The notes under the pieces: generated by a model
Seen by the model: the letters and a program-made list of their open reading frames with translations, nothing else
The model's database searches: none
What the model was told of the DNA's origin: nothing
NCBI GenBank assembly: GCA_000442125.1
Contig: KE546968.1
Span: 1,521,795 to 1,585,794, forward strand
DNA: 64,000 nt
Direction of reading: 5' to 3'
From: Opeltia flavorubescens
Taxonomy: Eukaryota; Ascomycota; Lecanoromycetes; Teloschistales; Teloschistaceae
Shown: in pieces, positions 32,830 through 42,414 of the stretch
Layout: the number at the start of each line of letters is the position of its first letter
Numbering within the stretch: the stretch's first letter is position 1
Made by a program: the position numbers and the translations under genes

Positions 32830-33819
32830 ATGCCTGAAGCAATGGATGCTCTCAAAGGCTTCGTTCACTTGACCGATAGCATCCCGGAATGGCTGGTCAA
32901 ACTCGATGCCCTTGCTATACAAGTTGCCGAACAACATTCTCGCTTCGCTAGGTTATCACAGTCACAATTCACCGAGTTCCGGTTATCCAAGAAACACGAC
33001 TCGACCGAATCCCTGCGCCCAGCTAAGGATGATCCCGACGATTCTTCCTCCCCTGCTCTTCTCGATCCCTTCGATCCTTCAAAGAAAATCCAGCCTACCA
33101 CCCAAGCCGGTGCAAACATCGTCGTCAAAGAAATCAAGCGAAAACGCAAGTCTGGCTCCGCCGACTTATCCGCTACCTCTGGGCCGCAACGATATCGGAC
33201 ACGCTCGCTGGTCATAGTCTACTACGACTCTGCCATCCAAGAAGCCTTCGAACAACTCGTCCGGGGTATTGCAGGTGCAAGGAATAATCTTCGCAAAGGT
33301 AGGACTGCCGCATCATTCCAAGCCCGCCTGGCTTCCATCGGTATGGGAGGGGATGAAGCCGATGACGCCGATCCGGCTCGGAGCCCCAAACTGACGGTCA
33401 AACGAGCCTCACGCTTTTCACCGCCTACCGAAGGCCCAAATTTCAAAAAGGCAGATGAAGACTTGGACGCAGCGCAAAATCTTTGTGAGGTGGCCGCTCA
33501 TCAATTCTTAAGAGATGGAGACTGTGTGGCAGAGATCGTGGGGGCAAGAAAGAGATTCGAGGAGTGTCTCGAAATAGCAAAAGCCGAAGTAAAGAAACTT
33601 CAGGCGGAGCAAGCCGCTAAGAGTGAGCTCAACCCTACGGAAGAAGCACTCGAGGTCATAAATCAACCGGTCACCATCCCCACGGAAAAGATTGAAGGAC
33701 CAAGAATACCAACGATACCCACCTTTACGACATCTGACACGATTGAGGTGGACAATAATTCTGATGCCAGCTCGGTTCACATAGATCTGACAGCGCTTCG
33801 GAGGATGAGGCGAGTATGA
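32830..33819 (+). CDS. Hypothetical fungal protein, 329 aa
   Basis: Single-exon frame with an ATG in good context after a pyrimidine-rich leader. Residues 1-60 and 130-160 look helical and folded. Between them is a disordered, Ser/Pro-rich stretch with a basic KEIKRKRK patch that could be a nuclear localisation signal. Residues 210-270 form a helical segment, possibly coiled coil, ending in AKAEVKKLQAEQAAK. The last 50 residues are Pro/Thr/Ser-rich. It has no known catalytic motif. I think it belongs to a filamentous-ascomycete family without a characterised member. Confidence 0.72.
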   Translation: MPEAMDALKGFVHLTDSIPEWLVKLDALAIQVAEQHSRFARLSQSQFTEFRLSKKHDSTESLRPAKDDPDDSSSPALLDPFDPSKKIQPTTQAGANIVVKEIKRKRKSGSADLSATSGPQRYRTRSLVIVYYDSAIQEAFEQLVRGIAGARNNLRKGRTAASFQARLASIGMGGDEADDADPARSPKLTVKRASRFSPPTEGPNFKKADEDLDAAQNLCEVAAHQFLRDGDCVAEIVGARKRFEECLEIAKAEVKKLQAEQAAKSELNPTEEALEVINQPVTIPTEKIEGPRIPTIPTFTTSDTIEVDNNSDASSVHIDLTALRRMRRV

Positions 33820-34572
33820 AGCTCTGGTGTCATTTGAAATTTCATTATGTTCTATAGCGATGCATGGCGAGGTGCGTTGATGGTATCGATGACCGTCGCT
33901 CATTTATTTTTGCAGCTGGAATGAGGTGAGCCAATTTTGCTCAGATAAATGTCATTTAAGTATATCGACGTAAGATTCTCTTCGCGGTCGGAGCGTGTCT
34001 ACATCAAGATGGGAACGCGCTTTAACTTAATGTCGTCTTGTATGTTTATGTTCCTGTATTTGGCCAATACCGCGTAAGTCATGAAAAGTTGTCTCCTCCA
34101 AGCCTACACACTGAGTTCCTTGACCCACCTAGTCGCTGTACAGATTGATTAAAGAACAGCCTACAAGTTGTGCCATGTTACAAGTCCTCGATGACCTGTT
34201 CTTACTTCCAAGTGAATAGTGAATGCTTGATTTTGTCAAGGCCGCTCTTTCCTTCCTCAGTCTGACCAAGCTTTGACCTCACCCGAACCTTGCCCCAACT
34301 TCTTACACCCCAGCACTGAACAACGATTGAGTCTGGTCGATCCTTTCACCCTTGATTATGCTTTTTATATAGCAATCAAGCTTCGATGGTCTATCTAACT
34401 GTCATACTTTTGTGTTGTCGTCATTAGTAAGCTCTTTATATTGTGCTTACTGTTGAGAGAACTGATCTAGTCTCGAATTTCTGGTCGCGTCACGACTTAG
34501 TCGCATCTAAGAGACACCCCCAAGCATTAATCCGAATCGGTTGGATTATTATCATTGTCATCAAGACGCGTC
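33820..34572. other. Intergenic region
   Basis: About 750 nt between two plus-strand genes; terminator of the first and promoter of the second. No frame of interest. Pyrimidine-rich DNA near 34240-34320 may be part of the next promoter. Confidence 0.5.
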
Positions 34573-36724
34573 ATGGATGGTGCCACGCCAAAGCCGAAGA
34601 ACAAGGTAAGTCCAGCGCTGGAGACAGAGAGAAAATCTTACTGAAGGATATTCTTCCCAGCCCACTGGTATGCGCAACCCTAATTCGAGGGCGAAGTCAA
34701 ATAGACCTTACGAAATAGACTATGCCACACCTAGTCCAAAACGTCAGAGAACTACCCGGGCAAGTACAACAGGCAAAACTATGAGTTATGACATGAGGTA
34801 TCATCCCATGGACGACATCCTCCGTCCGGCTGCCTCCGCGGCGCGTAAAGCTGCACATGGGCTGGATACGAGACGATCATCGACAACAAGTGATTCAGCT
34901 ACTTTCGTCGATGACACAGAGGGCTCGGACGATGAGGAAGATGAATACCTCAGAGCCCCACCCAGGACATGTGCTCTTGACGCGGAATCTTTCGCAAGTC
35001 CGCCGCGTCGCCCCGTTCCACCGAGGTCCGGTAGTCCATCGGGTCGACGGATAACTCGAGCAGAGCTGAATGGGGAAAAGCCCGTGCTGTATGACATGAA
35101 GCATCATCCAATGGATCTCGTCACTCGTCCCGCCGCTGCCAAAAGGGTGTATGAGAAGTATTCTTCCTTTTCCAACGATGCATGTCCTGGCTTGATTCAT
35201 GTATCACAGTCTTCAAAGACGGGAAAAGGGAAACGCAAGAACTCAAAAGCTTATAAGCATGCATCTACTCAAAACATTGCAGATGATTCAGATGGAGCGC
35301 CACATTGGGACACATCCGCGGCGACACCCGTGGAGCCGAAAACCTCTTCATCAGCAGCTGATCTGACCGGCGAACAAGGTATGATCCCTAAGCCAGCGAC
35401 GTCATTATGGAAGTCGGTCTCGAACTTGGAGCGTCTGTTGTATCTCCTGCAAAAAGGCGCACCTGCCGACAGTGCTACATTACCTATGTCGTGGTACGAC
35501 GAAGCACAAGCGCTGCAGGCTGCTTCTGCCATTGATGGTACTTCACCAGGTGTTGGGTTTGATTTACAAGTCGAAGCAGTGCGAGATCAATATGCAGACC
35601 TCCATCACAAACTTCAAGAAGATTTCGGTGCCGACGAAGAACCGTCGGAGATGGAAGATTGGACTTTACATTACGCAGAGGACTTCGATGTCTACAATCT
35701 CGAAATGGGCGACAAGTATTTCAAGCACCGAAACAACCATGTTGTGCAGGAGCCGTTTCACCGCGCTTGTGATTGGATCATTTGCAAGCCAAAGGCGGCT
35801 TCCCGCAATGATATAGTGGAGAATGCAAGTGACCGTTCTAACGGCACACCCAAAGGCACCAATGCAGATGCCGAGGCTCAAGCCGAGTCCCACGACGAGT
35901 CTAGAGAATGTATGGAAGACGGACACCTCAGTGGTGAGAGTGAAGTACCAACCGCGAACGAGGAAGTCGGCGACCTACAATATCCAGAAGACCTCCTGGC
36001 CCGTAGAGAAGCAAGTGCGACCGGCTTTGAGATAGCGGACAGTGAAGATGATCACAGACTAGGCGGCTCCTACAATGATGCTGAAGGATACCTCCGCCAG
36101 TCGAGAGGAGAGCAAGATGACGATCACTTGGCCGATGACAATTTTGAGGATGAGCTCATTGCTGCTATGTGGAACTCGGGTACAAGCTTAACTGGAGAGG
36201 TAATGGAAATCGGCGAGCTGGCCCCAATGTTCTCTTCGTCATCCGGCCAAAACGAGGATGAGGATGACGAATTGGCGGCAGCGCTGATAGCTGAGGAGGG
36301 AGTCATGAACAGTGGGCTGATGCCAATTTTTTCTGCTTCATCTAGCCAGGTTGAAGACGAGGAAGTAACGGTAACCGATGGCATGTTTTCTTCTTCATCC
36401 GGCCAAGTCAAAGACGAAGATGGTGAATTGGCGGCCGGGTCGATAGCTGAGGAAGCAACGGTAACCAATGGACTAGTCCCAATCTTTTCTTCTTCATCTG
36501 GCCAAGCTGAGGACGAGGATAGCGAGCCAGTCGTGCAGAAGCGGCCATTGAACCGGCGTTCCAGAAATAGAACTACCGAAGCAAGCTTCTCGGTTCATGA
36601 GGATGAACCTGGGAGTACACCACGGATCAAGAGGCAGATCGCATTGAACCCGAGGTCGCCAGGTACGGACATCCCGAAAGAAAACCTGGTAGAGCGGAGC
36701 GCATCTGAAGAATATGGGTCTTGA
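34573..36724 (+). CDS. Hypothetical disordered protein with duplicated HPMD motif and FSSSSGQ repeats
   Basis: Exons 34573..34605 and 34661..36724, joined by a 55-nt GTAAGT-CAG intron in phase 0, give 698 residues. The first exon has only 11 codons, and the ATG at 34573 is the first in frame after splicing. Near the N-terminus the motif YDM-[RK]-x-HPMD-x(3)-RPA occurs twice, about 100 residues apart, each followed by a basic helix. The centre (about 245-370) has some helical, Trp-containing sequence that may fold. The last third is acidic and has four copies of a FS[SA]SS[GS]Q-acidic unit. Much of the protein looks disordered and nuclear (basic PKRQR near 30). No enzyme motif was found. Confidence 0.75.
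36226..36525 (+). repeat. Coding tandem repeat: FSSSSGQ plus acidic tail, four units
   Basis: Four units of roughly 25-38 codons each contain a hydrophobic residue or two, then F-S-S/A-S-S-G/S-Q, then a run of Glu and Asp. The units sit at about 36226, 36325, 36385 and 36484. Similarity at nucleotide level (TCTTCTTCATC..GGCCAA) shows recent or homogenised duplication. Confidence 0.8.
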
Positions 36725-37586
36725 AAAGGAGGTGAACGGCGGTTGGGTTTGGTATCAAAGCTGGTTCGGTTTGAGAAGTGAAGTACGATTGAACGATGCC
36801 ATGACTGAAGATGTTGTTCCCATGTTGCAAAAGCTTTGTTTGCTTTTCGGCTTGACGATTTCTTGTGGCAAATGGGCACTACAAACTAATGCCGGATCCG
36901 GTATGAGGGATATCTTTCTGCATGGCTTTTCAAGGACATACAACAGCATTATACACACATGACTTAGCGAGTATGCTTACAATGCTATTTCATTCCTTCG
37001 GCAAAATTTAACAGATCAATAATGGAAGCTGTACTCATAAATGAGCAGGTTACACTTCCCAATTAATGTTTGGGCCTGCACATTGTCGCTGAGATGAAGC
37101 ACTTTGATAATGACGACCTGATGATTGACTTTATCATTAACTTTAGAGGAATCTCTATTCACTTCCTGCTATCTTGCTATCCTGGATGCCTTCACGATAA
37201 TATGAACAAAGAAGATTCACGATTGCTGTTTCATTACATGGTGCTTTGTCTGTCTTTTTGCAAGTTCCCACTTTTCCCTTTGTTCATAGGTTCTCCGACT
37301 GAATGCATCCATCTTTGGAACTACTGTGTTTTCCTCTGCTCCAGCATTCTAGCTTCTATGGTCCTACGTCTTGACGCAGCTTCATCTTTTACAGGTACCG
37401 GTTCCTGAGAACTTGGATAGCCGGTCTGCTTTCCAGTCTCTATTACGGGTCTCTACCATCACATACCCAACAAGAAGAAAGCCGAGTTCCATAACAACCA
37501 TTATCTATTTCCCACAACATCCTCAACGCCTCCACCTCACCCTCACGGCCCTGCAGACAATCTCACCACCGCCATCCGAAATCATC
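36725..37586. other. Intergenic region
   Basis: About 860 nt, AT-rich in the first half and C/T-rich just before 37587. Frames here start at non-ATG codons or lack content. It carries the promoter and leader of the small membrane protein. Confidence 0.5.
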
Positions 37587-37916
37587 ATGCCACCGTCACC
37601 GTCCCCCCTATCCCAACGTTCCAACTTCGACCTCTCACAGGTTTCCACGCTGGTCATACTGCTGTATGTGGCGACGCCTTGTGTGATTTTTCTCTTTGGC
37701 TTGCCGGTTGCGATTTGGTTGGTTTTCAGGTGGAGGAGGAAGAGGAGGGAGGAGAGGGAGGGGGAGAAGGAGAAGGGGGGTGTGGGGATGGAGGTTGTCA
37801 GGGGAGGGGGGTCGGGTGGGGAGGGGAAGGGGAAGGGGAAGGGGAAGGGGGGGTATGGGAAGGGGAAAGTGTTGCACAATACACCGAGCACGGAGGGGAT
37901 GTTGAGGGGAGGCTGA
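37587..37916 (+). CDS. Small single-pass membrane protein with Gly/Lys-rich tail (109 aa)
   Basis: ATG-started frame of 109 residues. A Pro/Ser-rich N-terminus of about 19 residues is followed by a hydrophobic segment at 20-48, long for one helix, and then RWRRKRREER. The C-terminal 50 residues are Gly, Lys and Glu in a low-complexity pattern, encoded by an almost pure purine strand. There is no signal peptide before the helix, and the positive-inside rule predicts N-out, C-in. Like the other small membrane proteins here, it passes from a C-rich to a G-rich coding strand. Part of the tail may be a by-product of the G-rich tract. No homologue is known. Confidence 0.5.
   Translation: MPPSPSPLSQRSNFDLSQVSTLVILLYVATPCVIFLFGLPVAIWLVFRWRRKRREEREGEKEKGGVGMEVVRGGGSGGEGKGKGKGKGGYGKGKVLHNTPSTEGMLRGG
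37790..37865 (+). repeat. G-rich purine tract with G-quadruplex potential
   Basis: Repeats of GGGGAA and GGGGAAGGGG with almost no pyrimidines on the plus strand, inside the tail of the 109-residue membrane protein. Many runs of four or more G are spaced by one to three bases. Confidence 0.8.
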
Positions 37917-38468
37917 AGAGGAATGAGTTGTCAGGGCTGGGTAGGATAAAGGTGAATAGGGGCGAGCAGGGGTTTTTGATCAGGACGAACGGAGCGGCTG
38001 TAGGAGAGTCTACGCAACGAAGCGTTGAGGCGCCCCCAGCCTATCGGTGGAGACTATCCCACTGAATTTATCCGAGGGGCTATACCTTGATGGCTGCAGT
38101 GTCTGTTTGGATTTCGAATATCTGGCCACGTTCTACGATTGGCAGGATGATCTCTCAAAGATATCAAATCCTTATGGTCTATCACGAGATTTCGGTGATG
38201 CGTGGTGAATGTTACTGCTAGATTGAAGTCCACCGGTACATCATGAACATGGCGCCTTTACAAAACGTCCTTATTTTGCGTACAAAATATCTGTGTATCG
38301 TCGCTTGATGCTGTCAACGAGAAGCGCCGATGCGATTCGCACCAGATCATGTCGTCAGGGATCTCAGGCGATGAAAACCTCCGATTTACATCAAGTCTAA
38401 GACTAATTGCACATGCTTCTTGCTAATGCCTAGCTTGATTTTGTAATTCTTGTCATTGTATTTCTAGT
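37917..38468. other. Intergenic region
   Basis: About 550 nt between the 109-residue membrane protein and the secreted protein, both on the plus strand. No coding frame is supported. Confidence 0.5.
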
Positions 38469-39252
38469 ATGTGCCGTAAAAAATTGTTCTCTTTGCTCCT
38501 TTTCTTCATCTTCTGCAATGTCGCTGTCGGAGTTTCGCCGCGAATATGTCCTCCAGATCAGGCGCATGTATCAAAAGAAATAACAACGCCTTCAAGCCTT
38601 TGCTCTCAAAATCGTAACATCACAATGTAAGTAATCCCCCCTTCCCCTCCTATCCCTCGTCCATACAAACGAACATCATGATGAAAATGACCCTACCTAC
38701 TTAGACCAACGCCCCCTTTCCCCGAACTCTTCGCCGTCCCCGGCACCGACAATTCTATCTTCTTACATGTAAAATATGTATGGGATGAGATCCAACGGAG
38801 GGAATATTCACCCACTAGTCGGGTCATTGAGACCGTTCTTTCGGATTTGAAACTTCGACAAGGGGATGTTCCGATGGATGAGGTTGGGGTTGTGAGAAGT
38901 GTGGGTGGGTTGGAGATTAGTGTTGCGCCTTTTCATACTAGATTGTAAGTAATTTGTTTTACCACGTGAATTGGCTTTCTTGTTTTCGTATAATCTATTT
39001 ACATTTCTGCTTCCTTTTTTTGTTTTGGTGATTTTTTTTGAAGGGTATGATAATTGACAACAGGGGGGTGTAAAAAGGTACGAAATCCGCTATTCTGTAG
39101 CGAGAGCTTCGATCTTGGCTCTGGGGAATCTGTATCGGATCTATGGGTATTTTGAGGTTGAGGCGAATATACATGTTTGGAGTTATGATGAGGGGAGGCC
39201 GGATGGGTATATTATTGTTATCAGAGATGAGGAGGTTGAGGTGGTGTCTTGA
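38469..39252 (+). CDS. Small secreted protein, three exons (190 aa)
   Basis: Exons 38469..38626, 38705..38944 and 39078..39252 give 190 residues; no single exon exceeds 80 codons. The first exon encodes a strong signal peptide (hydrophobic core at about 6-21). The introns are 78 nt and 133 nt, both starting GTAAGT; the second ends at an AAAAG site because no other acceptor keeps frame. The mature protein has a Cys pair near its start (about 27 and 45) and an IPTPPFPELF segment. Two folded-looking stretches follow, one with VKYVWDEIQRREY and one rich in Tyr and Val near the end, which ends EVEVVS. No family is recognised. The acceptor choice is the weakest point. Confidence 0.62.
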
Positions 39253-39608
39253 GAGGGACTTGGATGCTTTTGGGAGGGAAGAGTTGAGTTGACCGGATGT
39301 CTCGTTGGTACTTCTCGACGGGACTGATGCTACTACATCCAATCTTTCGGAACAGTCAAGCTGATCTCATCGAACACTATATCGAGACACCCGTCTACCA
39401 AGCTTCTATCATCAATTCCCAACGAAAAAAGAAGCTTACGGACAATAAAGGGCCAAAATCTGATCGAAGCCAAGGCAAAACCATGCATAACGACCGGGAA
39501 GGTATTGGAAAAATGGATTAAAGCTACCGGACCATTACCAAATTCGAAAAAAATTTATACCTATCATCATTCGATCAACACCAACAGCCCTCAATCAAGT
39601 CAATCTAC
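39253..39608. other. Intergenic region
   Basis: 356 nt between the convergent ends of the secreted protein (plus) and the 106-residue membrane protein (minus). A frame at 39297-39521 is not convincing. Confidence 0.5.
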
Positions 39609-39929
39609 TCACCCCCCTCTCGACACCGACAACGAAAGACTGTCCCTCACCCTACTATAAACGCTCTGACTCCTAACAACCGGATCCCTTAAGTCCACAT
39701 CTACGAAGTTCAAATCCGCCTCCGTAGCTCTGCGAATCGGGCCCGGACGATCTACCTCTGCCATCTCACCTTGCGTATGGTGGCTCTTTTCGAGATCTTT
39801 CGCCTCGAGTCGTCTTTGGGTACGCATGTATTTGATCAAACCTGCTACAAAAGCGAGGAGGATTATCACCGCTACGACGCCGCCGGCGATGGTGCCGAAG
39901 AACCAGGCTGGGGGTTGGGTGGTGGGCAT
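39609..39929 (-). CDS. Small single-pass membrane protein (106 aa)
   Basis: The ATG at 39929 (A at -3) gives 106 residues; the frame is open upstream, but that part looks like a leader. After nine polar, Pro/Thr-rich residues comes a helix at about 10-32 with small residues (FGTIAGGVVAV), then KYMRTQRR, then a polar tail that is acidic around 45-90 and Ser-rich at the end. The helix with an Ala/Gly-rich first half resembles the membrane segments of fungal wall sensors, but the outer domain is almost absent. It faces the 177-residue membrane protein upstream on the same strand. Confidence 0.55.
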   Translation of the reverse strand: MPTTQPPAWFFGTIAGGVVAVIILLAFVAGLIKYMRTQRRLEAKDLEKSHHTQGEMAEVDRPGPIRRATEADLNFVDVDLRDPVVRSQSVYSRVRDSLSLSVSRGG

Positions 39930-40517
39930 TTTGCGTTCTTTGGGGAGGGTTTGGGTGTGGTGGGATGTATATTGAGACTTTGAGACGGAATAATGAGACG
40001 TCGTAGGAGGAAGAGTCGACGAAAAGGGCGCTTTGTAGAAGGTATATAAATGGGGATGAGATGAGTTTGTGGGCAGGGGAAAGCCTTGAGAATGCTCACT
40101 ATATACAACAATACCCATTGTTGGAAAGTGCACATCTTGGGGAGACAAAGAAAGGGTTCTTCCCTCCTGGGGGTGGTAACAATGTCATTGTCTTCCGTAT
40201 CTGGGATTTTATCGACTGCTGGACTTTTGTATCCTATCATACGAGCTAGGGTGGATAATATAGAATGAAAGCAGAGTGGTTGGTAAAGATACCTAGAAAT
40301 GTCTTCCATTGATGAACATAACCGGCGGCAAGCAAAAATCGGAAGTTTGAGAAATTTTAGCGTCTCTGATAGATAGTCAGTGTCCTGCGAGGAGAAACGG
40401 ACTGGTGGAATGGATGTTCGAATCACTTACCCAATACTTCTCTCTCGATCTGCCTCCAACTTCCTTTATCCCAGTTACTTATGATACAGACACTTACTTA
40501 CCGCCACACCAACCCAT
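39930..40517. other. Intergenic region
   Basis: 588 nt between two minus-strand small membrane-protein genes, serving as promoter of the 106-residue gene and 3' flank of the 177-residue gene. Frames that cross it begin without ATG in context and are not supported. Confidence 0.5.
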
Positions 40518-41051
40518 CTACCCACATCCCCATATCTCCATCCCCTTCACCATTTCCCCCCTCATCCCCTCTCGCTCAAAAACCGGACTCCTCAACCCCG
40601 GCAGCAGAGAACTCACACTCTCCGTATCCTCTCCATCCTCATCATCCTCTCCGTCTCCCTTTCCAGCACTCAACGCGAGAAAATCTCCCTCATCATCTTC
40701 AAAAACGCTACCAACCGCAAAGCCATCCCCGAATTCACTGAGACTACCCACCTCAAAAACATCACCCAGATCCGCGATTTGGTGCGCGTATCGCAGCGCG
40801 TCAACCCCTTCACTAGGCATAGGCAGAGCAATGGCTCCCATTTCTAATCCCGTATCTGCTTCGGAGAAAGTAATCACCGAAATGCGGTGACGAAGGAATT
40901 TTCTGTATAAGAGATACATGAGTGTGAGGAGAATGGCGAAGAGAGCGATAAGGGCGAGGATTATGAATACTGTGGAAGCGGTGCCGGTTGGCAGGAGGGT
41001 TTTATTTGTGCTTTTGGATGAATTTTGGGGGGAGGGGTGAAGGATTGCCAT
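40518..41051 (-). CDS. Small single-pass membrane protein with acidic tail (177 aa)
   Basis: ATG at 41051, 177 residues; the frame is open further upstream, but the codons there look like a leader. A 26-residue Ser/Thr/Asn-rich N-terminus leads into a strong helix at about 27-49, then YRKFLRHR (basic, cytosolic side). A folded-looking region with an ITFSEADTGLEMGAIALP segment follows, and the last 80 residues are acidic with Gly and Ser. It is the largest of the nine small membrane proteins. A divergent neighbour (41456, plus strand) starts 404 nt away. Confidence 0.58.
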   Translation of the reverse strand: MAILHPSPQNSSKSTNKTLLPTGTASTVFIILALIALFAILLTLMYLLYRKFLRHRISVITFSEADTGLEMGAIALPMPSEGVDALRYAHQIADLGDVFEVGSLSEFGDGFAVGSVFEDDEGDFLALSAGKGDGEDDEDGEDTESVSSLLPGLRSPVFEREGMRGEMVKGMEIWGCG

Positions 41052-41455
41052 TTTGGGGGGTGTGCACGTGGGTGGTTTGAGAAGGAGATGGGGGCTTACC
41101 TTCGGAGTCGGGAAATGAATGGAGGGTGCTGAACTTGCGAAGGATGTTATGGATGAGGGCGTTTGGAGGAGGGCGTTATTGCGAGATGCTGAGTAGAGAA
41201 TCGAGTAGGATGCAGAGGGACGAGGTGACGGATGAGTTAAGGAAGAACAAAACATGAGATAAAGGATATGAAGACCTTCGATTCGTCTGAGGGTAGTACA
41301 CAAAGGGATTGTGTGGAAGAATGATTCGAGTCGTTCCATTCTCTGTTTCTTTATCCCCACCCACGTGCTCGTCTACGGGTACTTCTTCAATGTCCTCTCC
41401 CTGGTTTCCTTTTCCTCCTATCTGATACCATCCAAATTTTCCGACTCTGCCAGGC
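41052..41455. promoter_or_regulatory. Shared divergent promoter of two small membrane-protein genes
   Basis: 404 nt between the starts of the 177-residue gene (minus) and the 59-residue gene (plus). It contains two CACGTG hexamers, near 41065 and 41365, one close to each start. Whether these are bound by a bHLH factor cannot be told, since the hexamer occurs elsewhere in the window at about the chance rate. Confidence 0.4.
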
Positions 41456-41635
41456 ATGCTCCACCCAGTCAGCGTACCCACTATCGTCGGACTATCCATC
41501 GTCGCCGCTGCGCAAGTCGCGGGGACCGCTTGGGCGATATGGAGGTATTGCATCTCTGGTGGACATGGCGGGATGGTCGAGAATCGCGCAGAAGAGGAAG
41601 AGATGAGAGGACGCCAAAATGTACGAGGGGTTTAG
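41456..41635 (+). CDS. Single-pass membrane microprotein (59 aa)
   Basis: ATG at 41456, stop at 41633-41635. Seven residues precede a hydrophobic helix at about 8-30 (IVGLSIVAAAQVAGTAWAI), which is followed by WRYC, a Gly-rich turn and an acidic then basic tail (ENRAEEEEMRGR). The helix is somewhat short and rich in Ala, so membrane insertion is likely but not certain. It is divergent to the 177-residue gene. It lies below the usual size cut-off for gene calling, and no family is recognised. Confidence 0.4.
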   Translation: MLHPVSVPTIVGLSIVAAAQVAGTAWAIWRYCISGGHGGMVENRAEEEEMRGRQNVRGV

Positions 41636-42414
41636 ACACGGTACATTAGGGATAGGAAAAGGATGAAAGTTGCCTAGACGGAAAGGGAAAAACATGATGT
41701 TGGAAGTAGGTAAGGATACGAACGATACCCCGAGATGATGCGTCGCGGTATAGTATTACAATCTCATGTGGAATTCTCTTAGCTGTATGATCTCTCGAAA
41801 CAACCCCTTCGAAACAACTTTCGCAAAGATTAGGACATCTTATGTCCTCCAATGATTCAAATAATCATTACCGTGGTTTCAAAGCTTTTCGTGTACTCTT
41901 TCTTCTTTGCCGTCGGTTCCCCGAGGACTATTTTTCTACCCTGAATTCCTGCATTTCGTACAACAACCAGGTCTCGACAGATGTTTTTGGTGTCGAAAGA
42001 CCAGGGAGATGGGATTTAAACGCCTCTCGTGCGTTTTAGACAGAATTTCTCCGTTGCATATTGTACACTTGCATTGTCAGACCTTTTGTGATACAGCGAT
42101 GCATAGCGTACTTGGGAGCAGCTGATTCTTGTATGCGAGGTAAGATATCTCGATCCAAAGAAGGCACTCTTGCTGGTTTGATCGGTGGTTGTGTGCTGAG
42201 TCACCGATGTTGATGAAGATCTGTTGAGGACTGGTGGGATTTTGAACGCAAGATCGATGGATGCCGTCGGTTTTGGGGGACTATAAATGAGCAAGCGATA
42301 TGGCCATCTCTATGCTCCTCGTCCATATCTATGGACCTGATGTGATATGTGTGCGAATTGTATGTTGAAAGATGGTAACCATGACGGCAAAACACCGTCA
42401 GGCTGCCAATCTTT
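41636..42414. other. Intergenic region
   Basis: About 780 nt between the 59-residue microprotein and the 3' end of NBP35. AT-rich with short overlapping frames. I see no gene here. Confidence 0.5.

Noticed and set aside
37523-37891. Pro-rich antisense frames opposite the G-rich tract
   Set aside because: They are the complement of G-rich DNA, so they have no stops by composition and no content of their own.
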